NCBI RefSeq assembly: GCF_003576375.1
Contig: NZ_QWGE01000002.1
Coordinates: forward strand, 124,001-188,000
Reading direction: 5' to 3'
Length of the DNA stretch: 64,000 nucleotides
DNA from: Pontibacter oryzae
GTDB lineage: Bacteria; Bacteroidota; Bacteroidia; Cytophagales; Hymenobacteraceae
In this document: positions 17,503 through 27,048 of the stretch, piece by piece
How the letters are laid out: each line of letters opens with the position of its first letter
How positions within the stretch are numbered: position 1 is the stretch's first letter
Made by a program: the position numbers and the translations under genes
The notes under the pieces: model-generated
Told to the model about the DNA's origin: nothing
The model's input: only the letters and a program-made list of their open reading frames with translations
The model's database searches: none

Positions 17503-18312
17503 ATGTTCGAGATACCGAAATTAAAACATACCGATAGCGGAAACTTCTTTCTGATGGCCGGCCCGTGTGCCATTGAAGGCGAAGACATGGCGATGCAAAT
17601 TGCGGAACGCATTAAAACGATTACCGATAAGCTGCAGGTGCCCTGGATTTTTAAAGGGTCCTACCGCAAAGCCAATCGTTCCAGAATCGATTCTTTTACG
17701 GGCATCGGCGATGAAAAAGCGCTTCGTATTCTGGAGAAAGTGGGAAAGGAGTTTGATGTGCCTACTGTAACCGATATCCATGAGTCTAATGAGGCTGCCA
17801 TGGCCGCTGCGTTTGTGGATGTTTTGCAGATTCCGGCTTTCCTTTGTCGCCAAACCGACCTACTGATTGCCGCTGCAAATACAGGCAAAGTAGTGAACGT
17901 TAAAAAAGGGCAATTTCTGTCGGGTAACTCCATGCGTTATGCTGTGGACAAAGTGCGCGAGTCGGGCAACGAAAAAGTGATCCTAACGGACAGAGGGAAC
18001 AGCTTCGGCTACTCCGACCTGGTAGTGGATTTCCGTAACCTGCCCGAAATGCAGGCAACCGGTGCGCCGGTGGTGATGGACGTAACGCACTCTTTGCAGC
18101 AGCCAAACCAAAGCTCTGGTGTTACGGGCGGCAAACCAGCCCTGATCGAAACCATCGCGAAAGCTGCCATTGCAGTTGGTGCCGACGGCCTCTTCATCGA
18201 AACCCATCCGCAGCCAAGTATAGCCAAGTCTGATGGCGCGAACATGCTGCCGCTAGATCAACTGGAAGATCTGCTTCAGAAGCTTATCCGCATCCGTCAG
18301 GCGGTTAGATAG
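17503..18312 (+). CDS. kdsA: 3-deoxy-8-phosphooctulonate (KDO-8-P) synthase
   Basis: The protein is 269 residues from the ATG at 17503. Family motifs are LMAGPCAIEGED, FKGSYRKANRSRIDSFTGIG, TDIHE, LQIPAFLCRQTDLL, KGQFLSG and DVTHSLQQPN. It condenses phosphoenolpyruvate with arabinose-5-phosphate to KDO-8-P, the first committed step to the KDO of lipid A. An in-frame TTG at 17464 would add 13 residues, but the ATG start fits the usual KdsA length. Other KDO genes are not adjacent. Confidence 0.95.
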   Translation: MFEIPKLKHTDSGNFFLMAGPCAIEGEDMAMQIAERIKTITDKLQVPWIFKGSYRKANRSRIDSFTGIGDEKALRILEKVGKEFDVPTVTDIHESNEAAMAAAFVDVLQIPAFLCRQTDLLIAAANTGKVVNVKKGQFLSGNSMRYAVDKVRESGNEKVILTDRGNSFGYSDLVVDFRNLPEMQATGAPVVMDVTHSLQQPNQSSGVTGGKPALIETIAKAAIAVGADGLFIETHPQPSIAKSDGANMLPLDQLEDLLQKLIRIRQAVR

Positions 18313-18323
18313 ATATTAGTAGT

Positions 18324-18382
18324 AGTACTTAGATGTTAGAAAGCGAGAAATGAGAAAATCTAACTACTTACATCTAAGTACT
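18324..18382. terminator. bidirectional hairpin between kdsA and a methyltransferase gene
   Basis: AGTACTTAGATGT (18324-18336) is the exact reverse complement of 18370-18382, and shorter TAGATG/CATCTA matches flank it. It lies between convergent genes, which suits a shared terminator. The loop is long (33 bases) and no strong T tract is present. Confidence 0.55.
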
Positions 18383-18387
18383 AGCAT

Positions 18388-19173
18388 CTAAAATGCTAAT
18401 GTAAAATGCTCTTTTGGCTGTTGTTGCCGGAAGAAAACCAAGCCCACAAAGTATAGATCCACGGTTTGGCGCACGTGCGGATGCCGTTTTATCTCGGCCC
18501 AGGCCCGCTTCATCCCCGACGACCAGTAAATATCATCCACAACCAGCACACTGCCCTCGTGGCATTTGGTAAGGCAGGCCTCAAAGTAGCGCATGGTTGG
18601 CTCGTAGCGGTGGTTACCGTCCAAGAAGGCAAAGTCCAGTTGCTCAAGTTTTGCCAGGGTAGGAGCCAGCGTATCGTCCAGGTTTCCTTCTACCAGGCGA
18701 ATGTTTGTCAGGCCAAGCTGCTTAAAGTTCTCCCGGGCCACCTGCGCAATGTTGGGGCATCCTTCAAAAGTATAAACCTGAGCATTTTGGCGGGCCGCTG
18801 CCAGGTAGCTGGTGGAAAGGCCCAAAGAGGTGCCGAGCTCAAGGATGGTTTGGGGCTGAAAATAATTGGCTAGCCTAAAAAGCAGTTGCCCATACTTTGC
18901 TGGCTTAGCCGATGTGGCGGCAATATCCTTTACTTTGCGCGTTTTGCTTTTTATACTTCTGGAGCCGGCGCCAAGGTCTGTCAGGCTAAGCTGGCGGTTG
19001 TCCTGCAGTAGTTTATCGCGCAGGCTTTCTACGTTGTGGTAAGCCAGGTAATCGCCGGTGTGGTGGATAACATGGTTAAAAAGATCGAAAACGAACGGGG
19101 AGTGCACGCCGTGCAGCTTAATGGCACGCAACCTATAAAGCAGGTAGTCAGCGGCTAAACGGATGTATGACAC
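18388..19173 (-). CDS. class I SAM-dependent methyltransferase
   Basis: Taken from a GTG at 19173 (261 residues). The frame stays open to 19299, but a longer form would overlap the end of apaG, and SYIRLAADYLLYRLRAI fits the start of this family. Motifs are ILELGTSLGLSTSYLA (SAM binding), VYTFEGCPNIAQVARENF and LDFAFLDGNHRYEPTMRYF, followed by VLVVDDIYWSSGM. This is the pattern of O-methyltransferase-like proteins close to the family PF13578 type. The substrate is unknown. Confidence 0.82.
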   Translation of the reverse strand: MSYIRLAADYLLYRLRAIKLHGVHSPFVFDLFNHVIHHTGDYLAYHNVESLRDKLLQDNRQLSLTDLGAGSRSIKSKTRKVKDIAATSAKPAKYGQLLFRLANYFQPQTILELGTSLGLSTSYLAAARQNAQVYTFEGCPNIAQVARENFKQLGLTNIRLVEGNLDDTLAPTLAKLEQLDFAFLDGNHRYEPTMRYFEACLTKCHEGSVLVVDDIYWSSGMKRAWAEIKRHPHVRQTVDLYFVGLVFFRQQQPKEHFTLAF

Positions 19174-19246
19174 AATTATAAATTGGGTAGATAAAGCAAG
19201 AGCAGAAGGATGGCTTGGGCTAAAGTATAAATGCCCCAAGCCATAT

Positions 19247-19633
19247 TTAATTGAGTTTGTAAGGCACCACCAGCGTAAACTCCGGAATGTTAGCTTCAAA
19301 CTGGCGGCCGTCCACGAGTCGCTCCATTAAATAAGTGCCGCGCATCTTGCCAATGCCGGTTTTCAGGTTGCAGCCCGAAACATACTCATGTACTTCGCCA
19401 GGCTCCAGCACGGGTTGTTGCCCTACTACGCCTTCTCCCTCCACTTCGCGAACCACACCAGTGGCATCGTGTATGTACCAATGGCGGCGCAGCAGTTTTA
19501 CCGTAAACTCGCTGTTATTTTCTATCTTTATTCTATACGCAAAAACAAAGTGCTGCTGCACCGGGCTAGAGTAGTCCGGGAGGTAATTGGTCGTAACCGT
19601 TACTTTTACACCTTCAGTTGTTTTTGTATCCAT
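19247..19633 (-). CDS. apaG: ApaG domain protein
   Basis: The 128-residue protein aligns along its length with ApaG: VKVTVTTNYLPDYSSP, FAYRIKIENNSEFTVKLLRRHWYIHDATG, then VREVEGEGVVGQQPVLEPGEVHEYVSGC and GTYLMERLVDG. The fold is fibronectin-III-like. Genetic work in enterobacteria links ApaG to cobalt/magnesium homeostasis, but the molecular role is unclear. It lies upstream of the methyltransferase at 18388, likely co-transcribed. Confidence 0.94.
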   Translation of the reverse strand: MDTKTTEGVKVTVTTNYLPDYSSPVQQHFVFAYRIKIENNSEFTVKLLRRHWYIHDATGVVREVEGEGVVGQQPVLEPGEVHEYVSGCNLKTGIGKMRGTYLMERLVDGRQFEANIPEFTLVVPYKLN

Positions 19634-19732
19634 GTTCCAGAGTTTTTTGTATACTTAGAAACCTTGAGAAGCGCCTGCCGCTATATACGGCGCAGGTCTC
19701 TTTAAATCGTACCCACAAAGCCTAACTAACCC

Positions 19733-20395
19733 ATGAATGTAAAGATAGAAGAAAGCTGGCAAAATGTCTTGCAAGATGAATTTGAAAAGCCATATTTTAA
19801 AAACCTGGTATCTTTTGTAAAGGACGAATATACAACCCAGAAAGTTTACCCCCCCGGCAGCCAGATTTTTAGCGCTTTTGAGTTTTGCCCTTTCAATAAC
19901 GTAGAAGTTGTTATACTTGGCCAGGATCCTTACCACGGGCCAAAGCAAGCCAACGGCCTTGCTTTCTCTGTCAGCGACGAAGTCCGCACGCCACCTTCGC
20001 TGCTCAATATTTTCAAAGAAATTAAAACCGATTTGGGCAAAGATATTCCGGCAACTGGTAACCTGGAACGCTGGGCTAAGCAAGGCGTGCTGCTCCTTAA
20101 TGCCACCCTTACGGTACGTGCCGGAGATGCAGGTTCGCACCAAAAAAAGGGCTGGGAGGAATTTACCGATGCCGTGGTAAAGAAGGTCAACGACGAAAAG
20201 GAGAACGTAGTGTTTATGCTTTGGGGAGCCTATGCCCAGAAAAAAGGCGCTTTTATTGACGAGCGCAAGCACTTGGTTTTAAAGGCCGCGCATCCATCGC
20301 CGTTTGCCGCTGATCGTGGTTTTTTCGGTAGCAGGCATTTCAGTAAAGCTAACGAGTACCTGGAAACGCACGGCAAGACAACCATTGCTTGGTAA
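19733..20395 (+). CDS. ung: uracil-DNA glycosylase, family 1
   Basis: The 220-residue protein carries the water-activating loop GQDPYHG with catalytic Asp, the LLLNATLTV strand, and the DNA-intercalation motif HPSPFAA..RGFFGSRHFS. It excises uracil from DNA as the first step in base-excision repair. Length is standard for Ung (about 220-230). It is divergent from apaG and ends at its own terminator. Confidence 0.97.
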   Translation: MNVKIEESWQNVLQDEFEKPYFKNLVSFVKDEYTTQKVYPPGSQIFSAFEFCPFNNVEVVILGQDPYHGPKQANGLAFSVSDEVRTPPSLLNIFKEIKTDLGKDIPATGNLERWAKQGVLLLNATLTVRAGDAGSHQKKGWEEFTDAVVKKVNDEKENVVFMLWGAYAQKKGAFIDERKHLVLKAAHPSPFAADRGFFGSRHFSKANEYLETHGKTTIAW

Positions 20396-20417
20396 ATGTG
20401 ATATACTTTTAAGTAAT

Positions 20418-20455
20418 AAGCCAGCTCAACTTCAAACAGAGAGCTGGCTTTTTTG
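20418..20455 (+). terminator. ung terminator
   Basis: AAGCCAGCTC (20418-20427) pairs with GAGCTGGCTT (20441-20450), followed by T residues. It also faces the end of the convergent gene at 20461 and may serve both. Confidence 0.88.
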
Positions 20456-20460
20456 TAGCC

Positions 20461-22005
20461 TTACTTCAGCTGTTTAGACTTTTGCTGCATAATCTGCTGC
20501 ACGGGCACATTGGTAATCTTGCTATCCAGCCAGGAAATGATGTCAAGGTATAAAAATGGCCTTTTATACAACGGGTTTGCCGAAATTTTCAGGAGTTTTT
20601 CCTTAAGTGCCGCGAAAGCTGCTTTCAGCTCCAGCGGTTTAATATCAGGCAGCTTGCGCAGGAAGTTAAATATAGCCACCTGCATGGGCTGCTGGTCGTT
20701 CATTTTGCCTAAAAAGTGGTACACCGATTTTACCTGGTACTCTAGCAGTTCGTCTTTACCGGCCTCGTAATGGGCAATCAGGTTCAAGATGCGGGCAAAG
20801 CACTGTATATCCTCTCGCAGGCTGATGTCTTTATAATGTATGATCTTCTCGAGGTAAAGGATCGTGCTTGCATAGTCGCCGCTGCCAAAGTATAAACTCG
20901 CGATTTTGTAATAAAACACAAGTTGCCTGTGAGGGTCCAGTTGCTGCTGAAACACGCGCAGGTTTCGCCGGATCTCTGGCACAATCTTTAATCCCTCGGT
21001 AAAGCGGCCCTCCATATAGCAGGCGTTAATCTTGTTAGTATAGATATAGAGGAATAGCAGCATCTCGATATTCGGGTTGCTACGCCTGTTTGGGTCAGCG
21101 GCGAAGTCTTCGAGCTTTTTCAAGGCATCCTTAAACTTGCTAAAGTATAGCATGCCATACAGGGCCAGTAACAGGTTATGCAGCCCCTTTATGTAATTGG
21201 TTGTTTGCTGCTGCTTCATCTGCGGCTCCTCCTCAAACAAATCAACCCACTTTTGCGCGTAACGGTAGCATGCCTTAAAATCCAGCAGGATGTAATGGTA
21301 CCATACATGCGACTGGTAGTAAGCTAGTTTTTCGGCAAAACCGGCTTCGCGCGGATTTAACTTTGGCACGTTAGCCTTAAAAAATGCCGTTAGTTTGGCA
21401 CAGTCTTCCGGTGTTCTTGCGTGGCCAAACTTTATGTACAGGCCATACAAGCGCAGCGCCAGGCTGGAGTTATGGTGCAGTCGTTCCAGGTGCTTAACCG
21501 TGTCAGTGGCCTCGTTTGTCAGGGTTTCAGCACGGCCTTCTAGGCTTCTGGTAATGTACTGCTGCTCTATCTGCTTTTCAAAATTAATGGCCATCAGCAT
21601 AACATGCGGAAAAGATGCCTGTTGTGCCGCTACTTTAACCTTTTCCAGCATTTTAAGGCTTTGCTGGTACAAGCCTTTGTTATATAGCACGCGCGCATAA
21701 TCCAGTTGCTCGTGCAATTGAATATCGGTGTTTTGGCTGGCGTGGTAAAGCCGCAGGCTCGAGAGCAACTGTTTGTACAGGTTGGCCTTCAGGTTGGCAA
21801 GCTGTGCCTTTTTTATACTTGGCACCAACTTCATCACTTTCTCCTCATCATACTGCGGCAGGCTGTCTAGGGCATCAAACAGTTGCAGGAACTTAATGTC
21901 GCCGTTAGAACCCTGCCGGGTGGCAAACAGCCTGAAATGCCGCTTCTCAGAACGCGCAAGCGACTTTATAAGCTGAAATACAGCATCTGATGAAGCATTA
22001 GACAT
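20461..22005 (-). CDS. conserved helical protein of unknown function (TPR-like)
   Basis: A 514-residue, almost wholly alpha-helical soluble protein with no signal peptide, beginning MSNASSDAVFQLIKSLARSEKRHF. Repeated helix pairs such as LDYARVLYNKGLYQQSLKMLEKVK and IASLYFGSGDYASTILYLEKI have tetratricopeptide-like spacing. It resembles a conserved cytoplasmic protein family of Bacteroidota of unknown role. Scaffolding or protein interaction is the most that can be inferred. It is divergent from leuA. Confidence 0.75.
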   Translation of the reverse strand: MSNASSDAVFQLIKSLARSEKRHFRLFATRQGSNGDIKFLQLFDALDSLPQYDEEKVMKLVPSIKKAQLANLKANLYKQLLSSLRLYHASQNTDIQLHEQLDYARVLYNKGLYQQSLKMLEKVKVAAQQASFPHVMLMAINFEKQIEQQYITRSLEGRAETLTNEATDTVKHLERLHHNSSLALRLYGLYIKFGHARTPEDCAKLTAFFKANVPKLNPREAGFAEKLAYYQSHVWYHYILLDFKACYRYAQKWVDLFEEEPQMKQQQTTNYIKGLHNLLLALYGMLYFSKFKDALKKLEDFAADPNRRSNPNIEMLLFLYIYTNKINACYMEGRFTEGLKIVPEIRRNLRVFQQQLDPHRQLVFYYKIASLYFGSGDYASTILYLEKIIHYKDISLREDIQCFARILNLIAHYEAGKDELLEYQVKSVYHFLGKMNDQQPMQVAIFNFLRKLPDIKPLELKAAFAALKEKLLKISANPLYKRPFLYLDIISWLDSKITNVPVQQIMQQKSKQLK

Positions 22006-22170
22006 TGTAATAATTGTTTGATTAATATGTTGATATTCAATAATTTATCTAATTAAAAATGCGGGTTAGAAATAGTATTGACTGCAAAAAATTGTTTTTG
22101 CCGCTGCACTAAAAGCCGCTACTTGTAATCAAGTTTATATGTAAATGTAGCCCGAAAAGATTTAAAACGG

Positions 22171-23337
22171 ATGTCGGCACACAAAATTCAGATCTTCGAT
22201 ACCACACTGCGCGATGGCGAGCAGGTTCCTGGCTGTAAACTCAACAAGGAGGAAAAGCTGGTAATTGCCCGCCAACTGGAGCTGCTGGGTGTGGATGTAA
22301 TAGAGGCAGGCTTCCCTATTTCTAGCCCTGGAGACTTTGATGCCGTGTGTGCCATTGCCCGCCAAACGAAGGAGGCAACCGTTTGCGGCTTGTCACGGGC
22401 CGTGGAAGAGGATATAAAAGTTGCTGCCGAGGCCCTGCGCGAGGCGCGCTACCCGCGCCTGCACACAGGCATTGGTACCTCAGAATCGCATGTAAGGTAT
22501 AAACTGCGCGCTACACAGGAGCAAGTGCTGGAGCGCGCCGTGCAGGCCGTGAAGCTGGCCAAGTCTTTTGTGGAAGACGTGGAATTTTACGCCGAGGATG
22601 CAGGCCGCACCGATAACGAATTCTTAGCCAGAGTATGCTCAGCGGCGGTAAAGGCAGGAGCCACGGTACTCAACATACCCGATACCACCGGCTATTGCCT
22701 GCCGCAGGAGTATGGCGCCAAGATAAAATACCTCTACGAAAACGTAGCAGGCATTGAGCACGCACGGCTTTCTACCCATTGCCACAACGACCTGGGGCTG
22801 GCAACCGCCAATTCCATTTCGGGGGCTATTAATGGGGCGAGACAGATAGAGTGCACGATAAACGGGGTAGGAGAGCGTGCCGGAAACACGGCCCTCGAAG
22901 AAGTAGTGATGATCATGAAGCAGCACCCATACCTGGGCCTGCATACTTCCATCAACACAGAGCTGCTCTCCGAAACCTCGGCGCTGGTATCGCATATGAT
23001 GCGCATGCCGGTGCAGCCAAACAAGGCCATTGTGGGCGCTAACGCCTTTTCACACTCGAGCGGTATTCACCAGGATGGCGTGATCAAGAACCGCAGCACC
23101 TACGAGATCATCGACCCGAAAGAGGTTGGCGTAGATAGCTCTTCTATTGTGCTAACGGCCCGCTCTGGCAGGGCAGCCCTGGCGTACCGCCTGCAAAAGT
23201 TGGGCTATACACTGGAAAAGGAGATGCTTGACATTGCCTATACTTCCTTTCTGTTGGTGGCCGATGTCAAGAAAGAGGTGGAGGATAAGGACCTGCACCA
23301 GTTGATTGAAGCGAAAAAATTAAGCGTGGCGAGTTAA
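22171..23337 (+). CDS. leuA: 2-isopropylmalate synthase, short form
   Basis: The 388-residue protein has the catalytic TIM barrel ([44 protein letters not shown] with the metal-binding Hx[17 protein letters not shown]) and the linker region to about residue 388. It stops before the usual C-terminal allosteric domain of about 110-120 residues that binds leucine. It condenses acetyl-CoA with 2-oxoisovalerate, the first step of leucine synthesis. It is the first gene of leuA-leuC-leuD-leuB, with one base between its stop and the leuC ATG. Homocitrate or citramalate synthase is a less likely alternative given the operon. Confidence 0.93.
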   Translation: MSAHKIQIFDTTLRDGEQVPGCKLNKEEKLVIARQLELLGVDVIEAGFPISSPGDFDAVCAIARQTKEATVCGLSRAVEEDIKVAAEALREARYPRLHTGIGTSESHVRYKLRATQEQVLERAVQAVKLAKSFVEDVEFYAEDAGRTDNEFLARVCSAAVKAGATVLNIPDTTGYCLPQEYGAKIKYLYENVAGIEHARLSTHCHNDLGLATANSISGAINGARQIECTINGVGERAGNTALEEVVMIMKQHPYLGLHTSINTELLSETSALVSHMMRMPVQPNKAIVGANAFSHSSGIHQDGVIKNRSTYEIIDPKEVGVDSSSIVLTARSGRAALAYRLQKLGYTLEKEMLDIAYTSFLLVADVKKEVEDKDLHQLIEAKKLSVAS

Positions 23338-23338
23338 T

Positions 23339-24733
23339 ATGGCTAAGACACTTTTTGATAAAATCTGGGATGCGCACGTGGTGCGCTCTATACCTGGCGG
23401 TCAGGATGTGTTTTACATTGACCGGCACCTGATACATGAGGTAACCAGCCCGCAGGCCTTTGATGAGTTGGAGCGCCGCAAGCTGCCGCTTTTCAGAAAG
23501 CAGCAGGTAGTAGCCACCGCCGACCATAACGTGCCTACGCGCAACCAGCACCTGCCGATTCAGGACCCGCTGTCCCGGTCGCAGGTGGATAAGCTTACCG
23601 AAAACTGCCATAAGTATGGCGTGGAGCTTTTTGGCCTGGGCCATGAGAACCAGGGCATTGTGCACGTTATCGGGCCGGAGCTTGGGCTAACCCAACCCGG
23701 CATGACGATCGTGTGTGGTGATAGCCATACTTCAACCCACGGGGCATTTGGGGCTATTGCCTTTGGCATAGGCACCAGCCAGGTGGCGCAGGTTATGGCA
23801 TCGCAGTGCCTGCTGCAAAGCAGGCCAAAGCGCATGCGCATCAACTTGGACGGGGATTTGCGTAAAGGCGTGTCGGCCAAGGATGTTATTCTATACATTA
23901 TCGCGCAGCTGGGCACTGGCGGCGCAACAGGCTATTTCGTGGAGTATGCCGGCAAAGCCATCCGCTCGCTAAGTATGGAAGGCCGCATGACGGTTTGTAA
24001 CATGAGCATCGAGATGGGCGCACGCGGCGGCCTGATCGCCCCGGACGAGGTTACGCTTGCTTATTTAAAAGGGAAAAAATACGCTCCGAAAGGAGAGGAG
24101 TGGCAGAAGGCCGTGGCTTATTGGAGCACCTTGCACACCGATGCAAGCGCAGCCTTCGATGTAGAGTATACTTTTAAAGCTGAGAATATCAGCCCGATGA
24201 TCACCTATGGCACTAACCCTGCCATGGGCATGGCCCTGAACGAGGTAATCCCGGCTTCTACCATGGAGGTGGATAGCCAGGGCATGCTGAAGTCGCTCAG
24301 CTACATGGGCTTTGCCCCAGGCGAGTCGCTGCTGGGCCATGAAATCAGTTATGTTTTTATTGGCAGTTGCACCAACTCCCGCATCGAGGACCTGCGCGTG
24401 GTGGCCGAGTACGTGAAAGGCAAGCAGAAAGCCAGCCATGTGGAGGCCATTATCGTACCGGGCTCGAAACTGGTTGAGCAGCAGGCCCGTGAGGAGGGTT
24501 TGGATGCCATACTTGCAGCAGCAGGTTTTGAACTGCGTGAGCCGGGCTGCAGTGCCTGCCTCGCCATGAATGATGATAAGATTCCGGCTGGAGCCTATTG
24601 TGTCTCTACTTCCAACCGCAATTTTGAGGGCAGGCAAGGCCCCGGCGCACGTACCCTGCTGGCAAGCCCCTTGGTGGCTGCCATTACAGCCGTGGAGGGC
24701 AAGATTGTAAACATCATGGACTACGTGAACTGA
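23339..24733 (+). CDS. leuC: 3-isopropylmalate dehydratase large subunit
   Basis: The 464-residue protein has aconitase-family signatures: [23 protein letters not shown], the Fe-S ligand cysteines in [13 protein letters not shown] and [11 protein letters not shown], and NRNFEGRQG. With LeuD it isomerises 2-isopropylmalate to 3-isopropylmalate. Its stop codon overlaps the leuD ATG at 24733, so translation is coupled and equimolar expression is likely. Confidence 0.98.
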   Translation: MAKTLFDKIWDAHVVRSIPGGQDVFYIDRHLIHEVTSPQAFDELERRKLPLFRKQQVVATADHNVPTRNQHLPIQDPLSRSQVDKLTENCHKYGVELFGLGHENQGIVHVIGPELGLTQPGMTIVCGDSHTSTHGAFGAIAFGIGTSQVAQVMASQCLLQSRPKRMRINLDGDLRKGVSAKDVILYIIAQLGTGGATGYFVEYAGKAIRSLSMEGRMTVCNMSIEMGARGGLIAPDEVTLAYLKGKKYAPKGEEWQKAVAYWSTLHTDASAAFDVEYTFKAENISPMITYGTNPAMGMALNEVIPASTMEVDSQGMLKSLSYMGFAPGESLLGHEISYVFIGSCTNSRIEDLRVVAEYVKGKQKASHVEAIIVPGSKLVEQQAREEGLDAILAAAGFELREPGCSACLAMNDDKIPAGAYCVSTSNRNFEGRQGPGARTLLASPLVAAITAVEGKIVNIMDYVN

Positions 24734-25329
24734 TGGAGAAGTTTAGCATATTAAATAGTCAGGCAGTGCCGCTACCCGCTGAGAACGTGGATACGGACCA
24801 GATCATACCTGCCCGTTTCCTGAAAGCGACTACGCGCGAAGGCTTTGGCAAGAACCTGTTCTGTGATTGGCGCTATGCCAGTGATGGTACGCCCAAACCG
24901 GATTTCGTGCTGAACGATACACGCTACAGTGGCCAGATATTGCTGGCAGGCAAAAACTTTGGTTGCGGCTCCAGCCGCGAGCACGCCGCCTGGGCTATTT
25001 ATGACGCTGGCTTCCGGGCAGTGATCAGCAGCTATTTTGCCGACATCTTTAAAGGCAACGCATTGAATAACGGCTTGCTGCCGCTACAGGTATCAGAAGA
25101 GGTGCTTCAAGCGCTTATTAACCAGGTGCAGGCACAGCCAGATACTAAGATCAGCATTAACCTCTCAGAGCAGCAACTGCACGTGGGAGCAATTGGGCTT
25201 ACAGTTTCGTTTGAGATTGATGCCTATAAAAAAGAATGCCTCCTGCATGGCTATGATGATATTGACTTTCTGGTGAACCAGAAGGAGGCTATTGTAAACT
25301 ATGAAAAGAACAGACAATGGGTGTATTAG
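24733..25329 (+). CDS. leuD: 3-isopropylmalate dehydratase small subunit
   Basis: The 198-residue protein has the small-subunit motifs NVDTDQIIPARFLKA and GKNFGCGSSREHAAWA (substrate-recognition loop). It forms the heterodimer with LeuC. It overlaps leuC by one base and leuB by 13 bases, the tightest part of the operon. Confidence 0.98.
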   Translation: MEKFSILNSQAVPLPAENVDTDQIIPARFLKATTREGFGKNLFCDWRYASDGTPKPDFVLNDTRYSGQILLAGKNFGCGSSREHAAWAIYDAGFRAVISSYFADIFKGNALNNGLLPLQVSEEVLQALINQVQAQPDTKISINLSEQQLHVGAIGLTVSFEIDAYKKECLLHGYDDIDFLVNQKEAIVNYEKNRQWVY

Positions 25330-26435
25330 CGAAGAAGATTGTGGTGCTGCCCGGCGACGGGATTGGACCTGAAGTGTGCCAGGAAGCTGTAAAAGTGCTT
25401 CAGGCGGTAGCTGAGAAGTATAACCATTCGTTCACGTTCCGTTCGGCACTGCTAGGCGCATGCGCCATCGAAAGCACAGGTCAGCCGCTACCAGAAGATA
25501 CTTTGGCTGCCTGCGAGTGGGCCGATGCTGTATTACTCGGAGCCATCGGTGATCCGAAGTATGACCAGGACCCTGCTGCTAAAGTACGTCCGGAGCAGGG
25601 CTTACTCGGGTTACGCAAAGCACTTGGCCTATACGCTAACATTCGTCCGGTTACGGCTTATGATACCTTGTTGGAGCACTCGCCGCTTAAACCAGAGCGC
25701 ATCTCCGGGGCAGACATACTCATTTACCGCGAGCTAACTGGCGGCTCATACTTTGGGGAGAAAGGCCGCGACAGCAGCCTGGCATACGATACCTGCACCT
25801 ACACCCGCGAGGAGATCACGCGCATAGCGCATTTGGCCTTTAAAGCAGCTGAGTCGCGGCACGGTTTGCTGACACTGGTGGATAAAGCCAATGTAATGGA
25901 AACTTCCAGGCTGTGGCGCGAAGTGGTGCAGCAGATTGCCATAGAATACCCGAAGGTAGAAGTTGATTACCTGTACGTAGATAATGCGGCCATGCAGCTT
26001 ATCCTTAACCCGCGGCAGTTCGACGTAATCCTTACGGAGAACATGTTCGGCGACATACTTTCGGATGAGGCTTCTGTGATCGGGGGCTCTATTGGCTTGC
26101 TGCCTTCAGCCTCGGTTGGGGCGCATACGGCCTTGTTTGAGCCGGTGCATGGTTCTTACCCACAGGCTAAAGGCAAAGGCATTGCCAACCCGATTGCGGC
26201 CATACTTTCTGCGGCCATGCTGCTGGAGTACTTTGAGCTTAAAGAGGAGGCGAAAGCCGTGCGCGACGCCGTGCAGAAAGCCATCAGCAGCAACATCCTC
26301 ACGCAGGAGCTGAACCAAACCTCGCCTTATACTACCGAGCAGGTAGGCACATTCATCGCCTACACTGTGCTGGAGGGATCTGAGGTTGAGTTACATAGAA
26401 AGAATATCGAGATTGGTCTAAGTACCATCATTTAG
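25317..26435 (+). CDS. leuB: 3-isopropylmalate dehydrogenase
   Basis: The 372-residue protein begins inside the leuD coding end (ATG 25317). Motifs are VLPGDGIGPEVCQEAV, LLGAIGDPKYD, the substrate-binding LRKALGLYANIRPV, and ENMFGDILSDEASVIGGS (Mg and NAD site). It oxidatively decarboxylates 3-isopropylmalate to 2-oxoisocaproate, completing the leucine-specific branch apart from the final transamination. It is the last gene of the operon. Confidence 0.98.
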   Translation: MGVLAKKIVVLPGDGIGPEVCQEAVKVLQAVAEKYNHSFTFRSALLGACAIESTGQPLPEDTLAACEWADAVLLGAIGDPKYDQDPAAKVRPEQGLLGLRKALGLYANIRPVTAYDTLLEHSPLKPERISGADILIYRELTGGSYFGEKGRDSSLAYDTCTYTREEITRIAHLAFKAAESRHGLLTLVDKANVMETSRLWREVVQQIAIEYPKVEVDYLYVDNAAMQLILNPRQFDVILTENMFGDILSDEASVIGGSIGLLPSASVGAHTALFEPVHGSYPQAKGKGIANPIAAILSAAMLLEYFELKEEAKAVRDAVQKAISSNILTQELNQTSPYTTEQVGTFIAYTVLEGSEVELHRKNIEIGLSTII

Positions 26436-26537
26436 ATAAAAGATAGTTTTGATTAGTTTTTAATTCCAGATTGACTAAGCTGCTTTCTCTTGGATTGCAG
26501 TTTTTTAAAAGAACATGACAACAGAAAGTTGCATGAA

Positions 26538-26575
26538 AAAGCCGCTGATTTGGGTTTCAGCGGCTTTCTTTTTTT
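26538..26575 (+). terminator. leu operon terminator
   Basis: AAAGCCGCTGA (26538-26548) pairs with TCAGCGGCTTT (26557-26567), followed by a T-rich tract. It lies about 100 bases after the leuB stop. Confidence 0.9.
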
Positions 26576-26699
26576 GCAGAATATGTGCTCTCATCTCTGC
26601 ACGTAAATAAATGAGCTTTTATCGCTCTATACTTTAGTGTACATTTAAGGGGGAGATTTACGATAGCGAAATCATCAAAAACCTAATACAAGGTATACT

Positions 26700-27041
26700 A
26701 TGATACAGATTTACCATAACAACCGGTGCAGCAAGAGCCGCCAAGCCTTGCAACTGCTTCAAGACAAGAACCAGGAAATCGTGGTGATTGATTACCTTAA
26801 AAACCCGCCAACAGCCGATGAGCTGGGCCATTTGCTGCACAAGTTAAGCATGCGCCCGGAGGAATTACTGCGCAAAGGCGAAGCGGTTTATAAAGAGCAA
26901 TACAAAGGGAAAAGCCTAAGTGCTGAAGAATGGATTCAGGCAATGGTGTTACACCCTGTGTTGATCGAGCGGCCTATTGTTGTAAAAGGGGATAAAGCTG
27001 TGGTCGGAAGGCCTCCGGAAAAGGTCATGGAATTGTTTTAA
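26700..27041 (+). CDS. ArsC/Spx-family thioredoxin-fold protein, likely arsenate reductase
   Basis: The 113-residue protein begins MIQIYHNNRCSKSRQAL, matching the glutaredoxin-dependent ArsC active-site loop with Cys10, and continues with DYLKNPPTADEL and HPVLIERPIVV. These mark the ArsC/YffB/Spx superfamily. Arsenate reduction is likely but not certain, since YffB-like relatives of similar length have other roles. No arsenite exporter or ArsR regulator is nearby, which argues against a dedicated arsenic operon. It is convergent with the channel gene, seven bases apart. Confidence 0.82.
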   Translation: MIQIYHNNRCSKSRQALQLLQDKNQEIVVIDYLKNPPTADELGHLLHKLSMRPEELLRKGEAVYKEQYKGKSLSAEEWIQAMVLHPVLIERPIVVKGDKAVVGRPPEKVMELF

Positions 27042-27048
27042 AGTGATA

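Noticed and set aside
19655-20272. 205-codon minus-strand frame inside ung
   Set aside because: Antisense to a confident ung with all active-site motifs; no credible start context or domain.
22006-22170. leucine attenuator or T-box leader before leuA
   Set aside because: The 165-base leader has no run of Leu codons, no terminator/antiterminator pair and no T-box motif that I can see.
24065-24637. 190-codon minus-strand frame inside leuC
   Set aside because: Antisense to a clear leuC; the translation has no family resemblance.
26700-27041. Arsenic-resistance operon
   Set aside because: Only a single ArsC/Spx-like gene is present, without arsR or an arsenite exporter.
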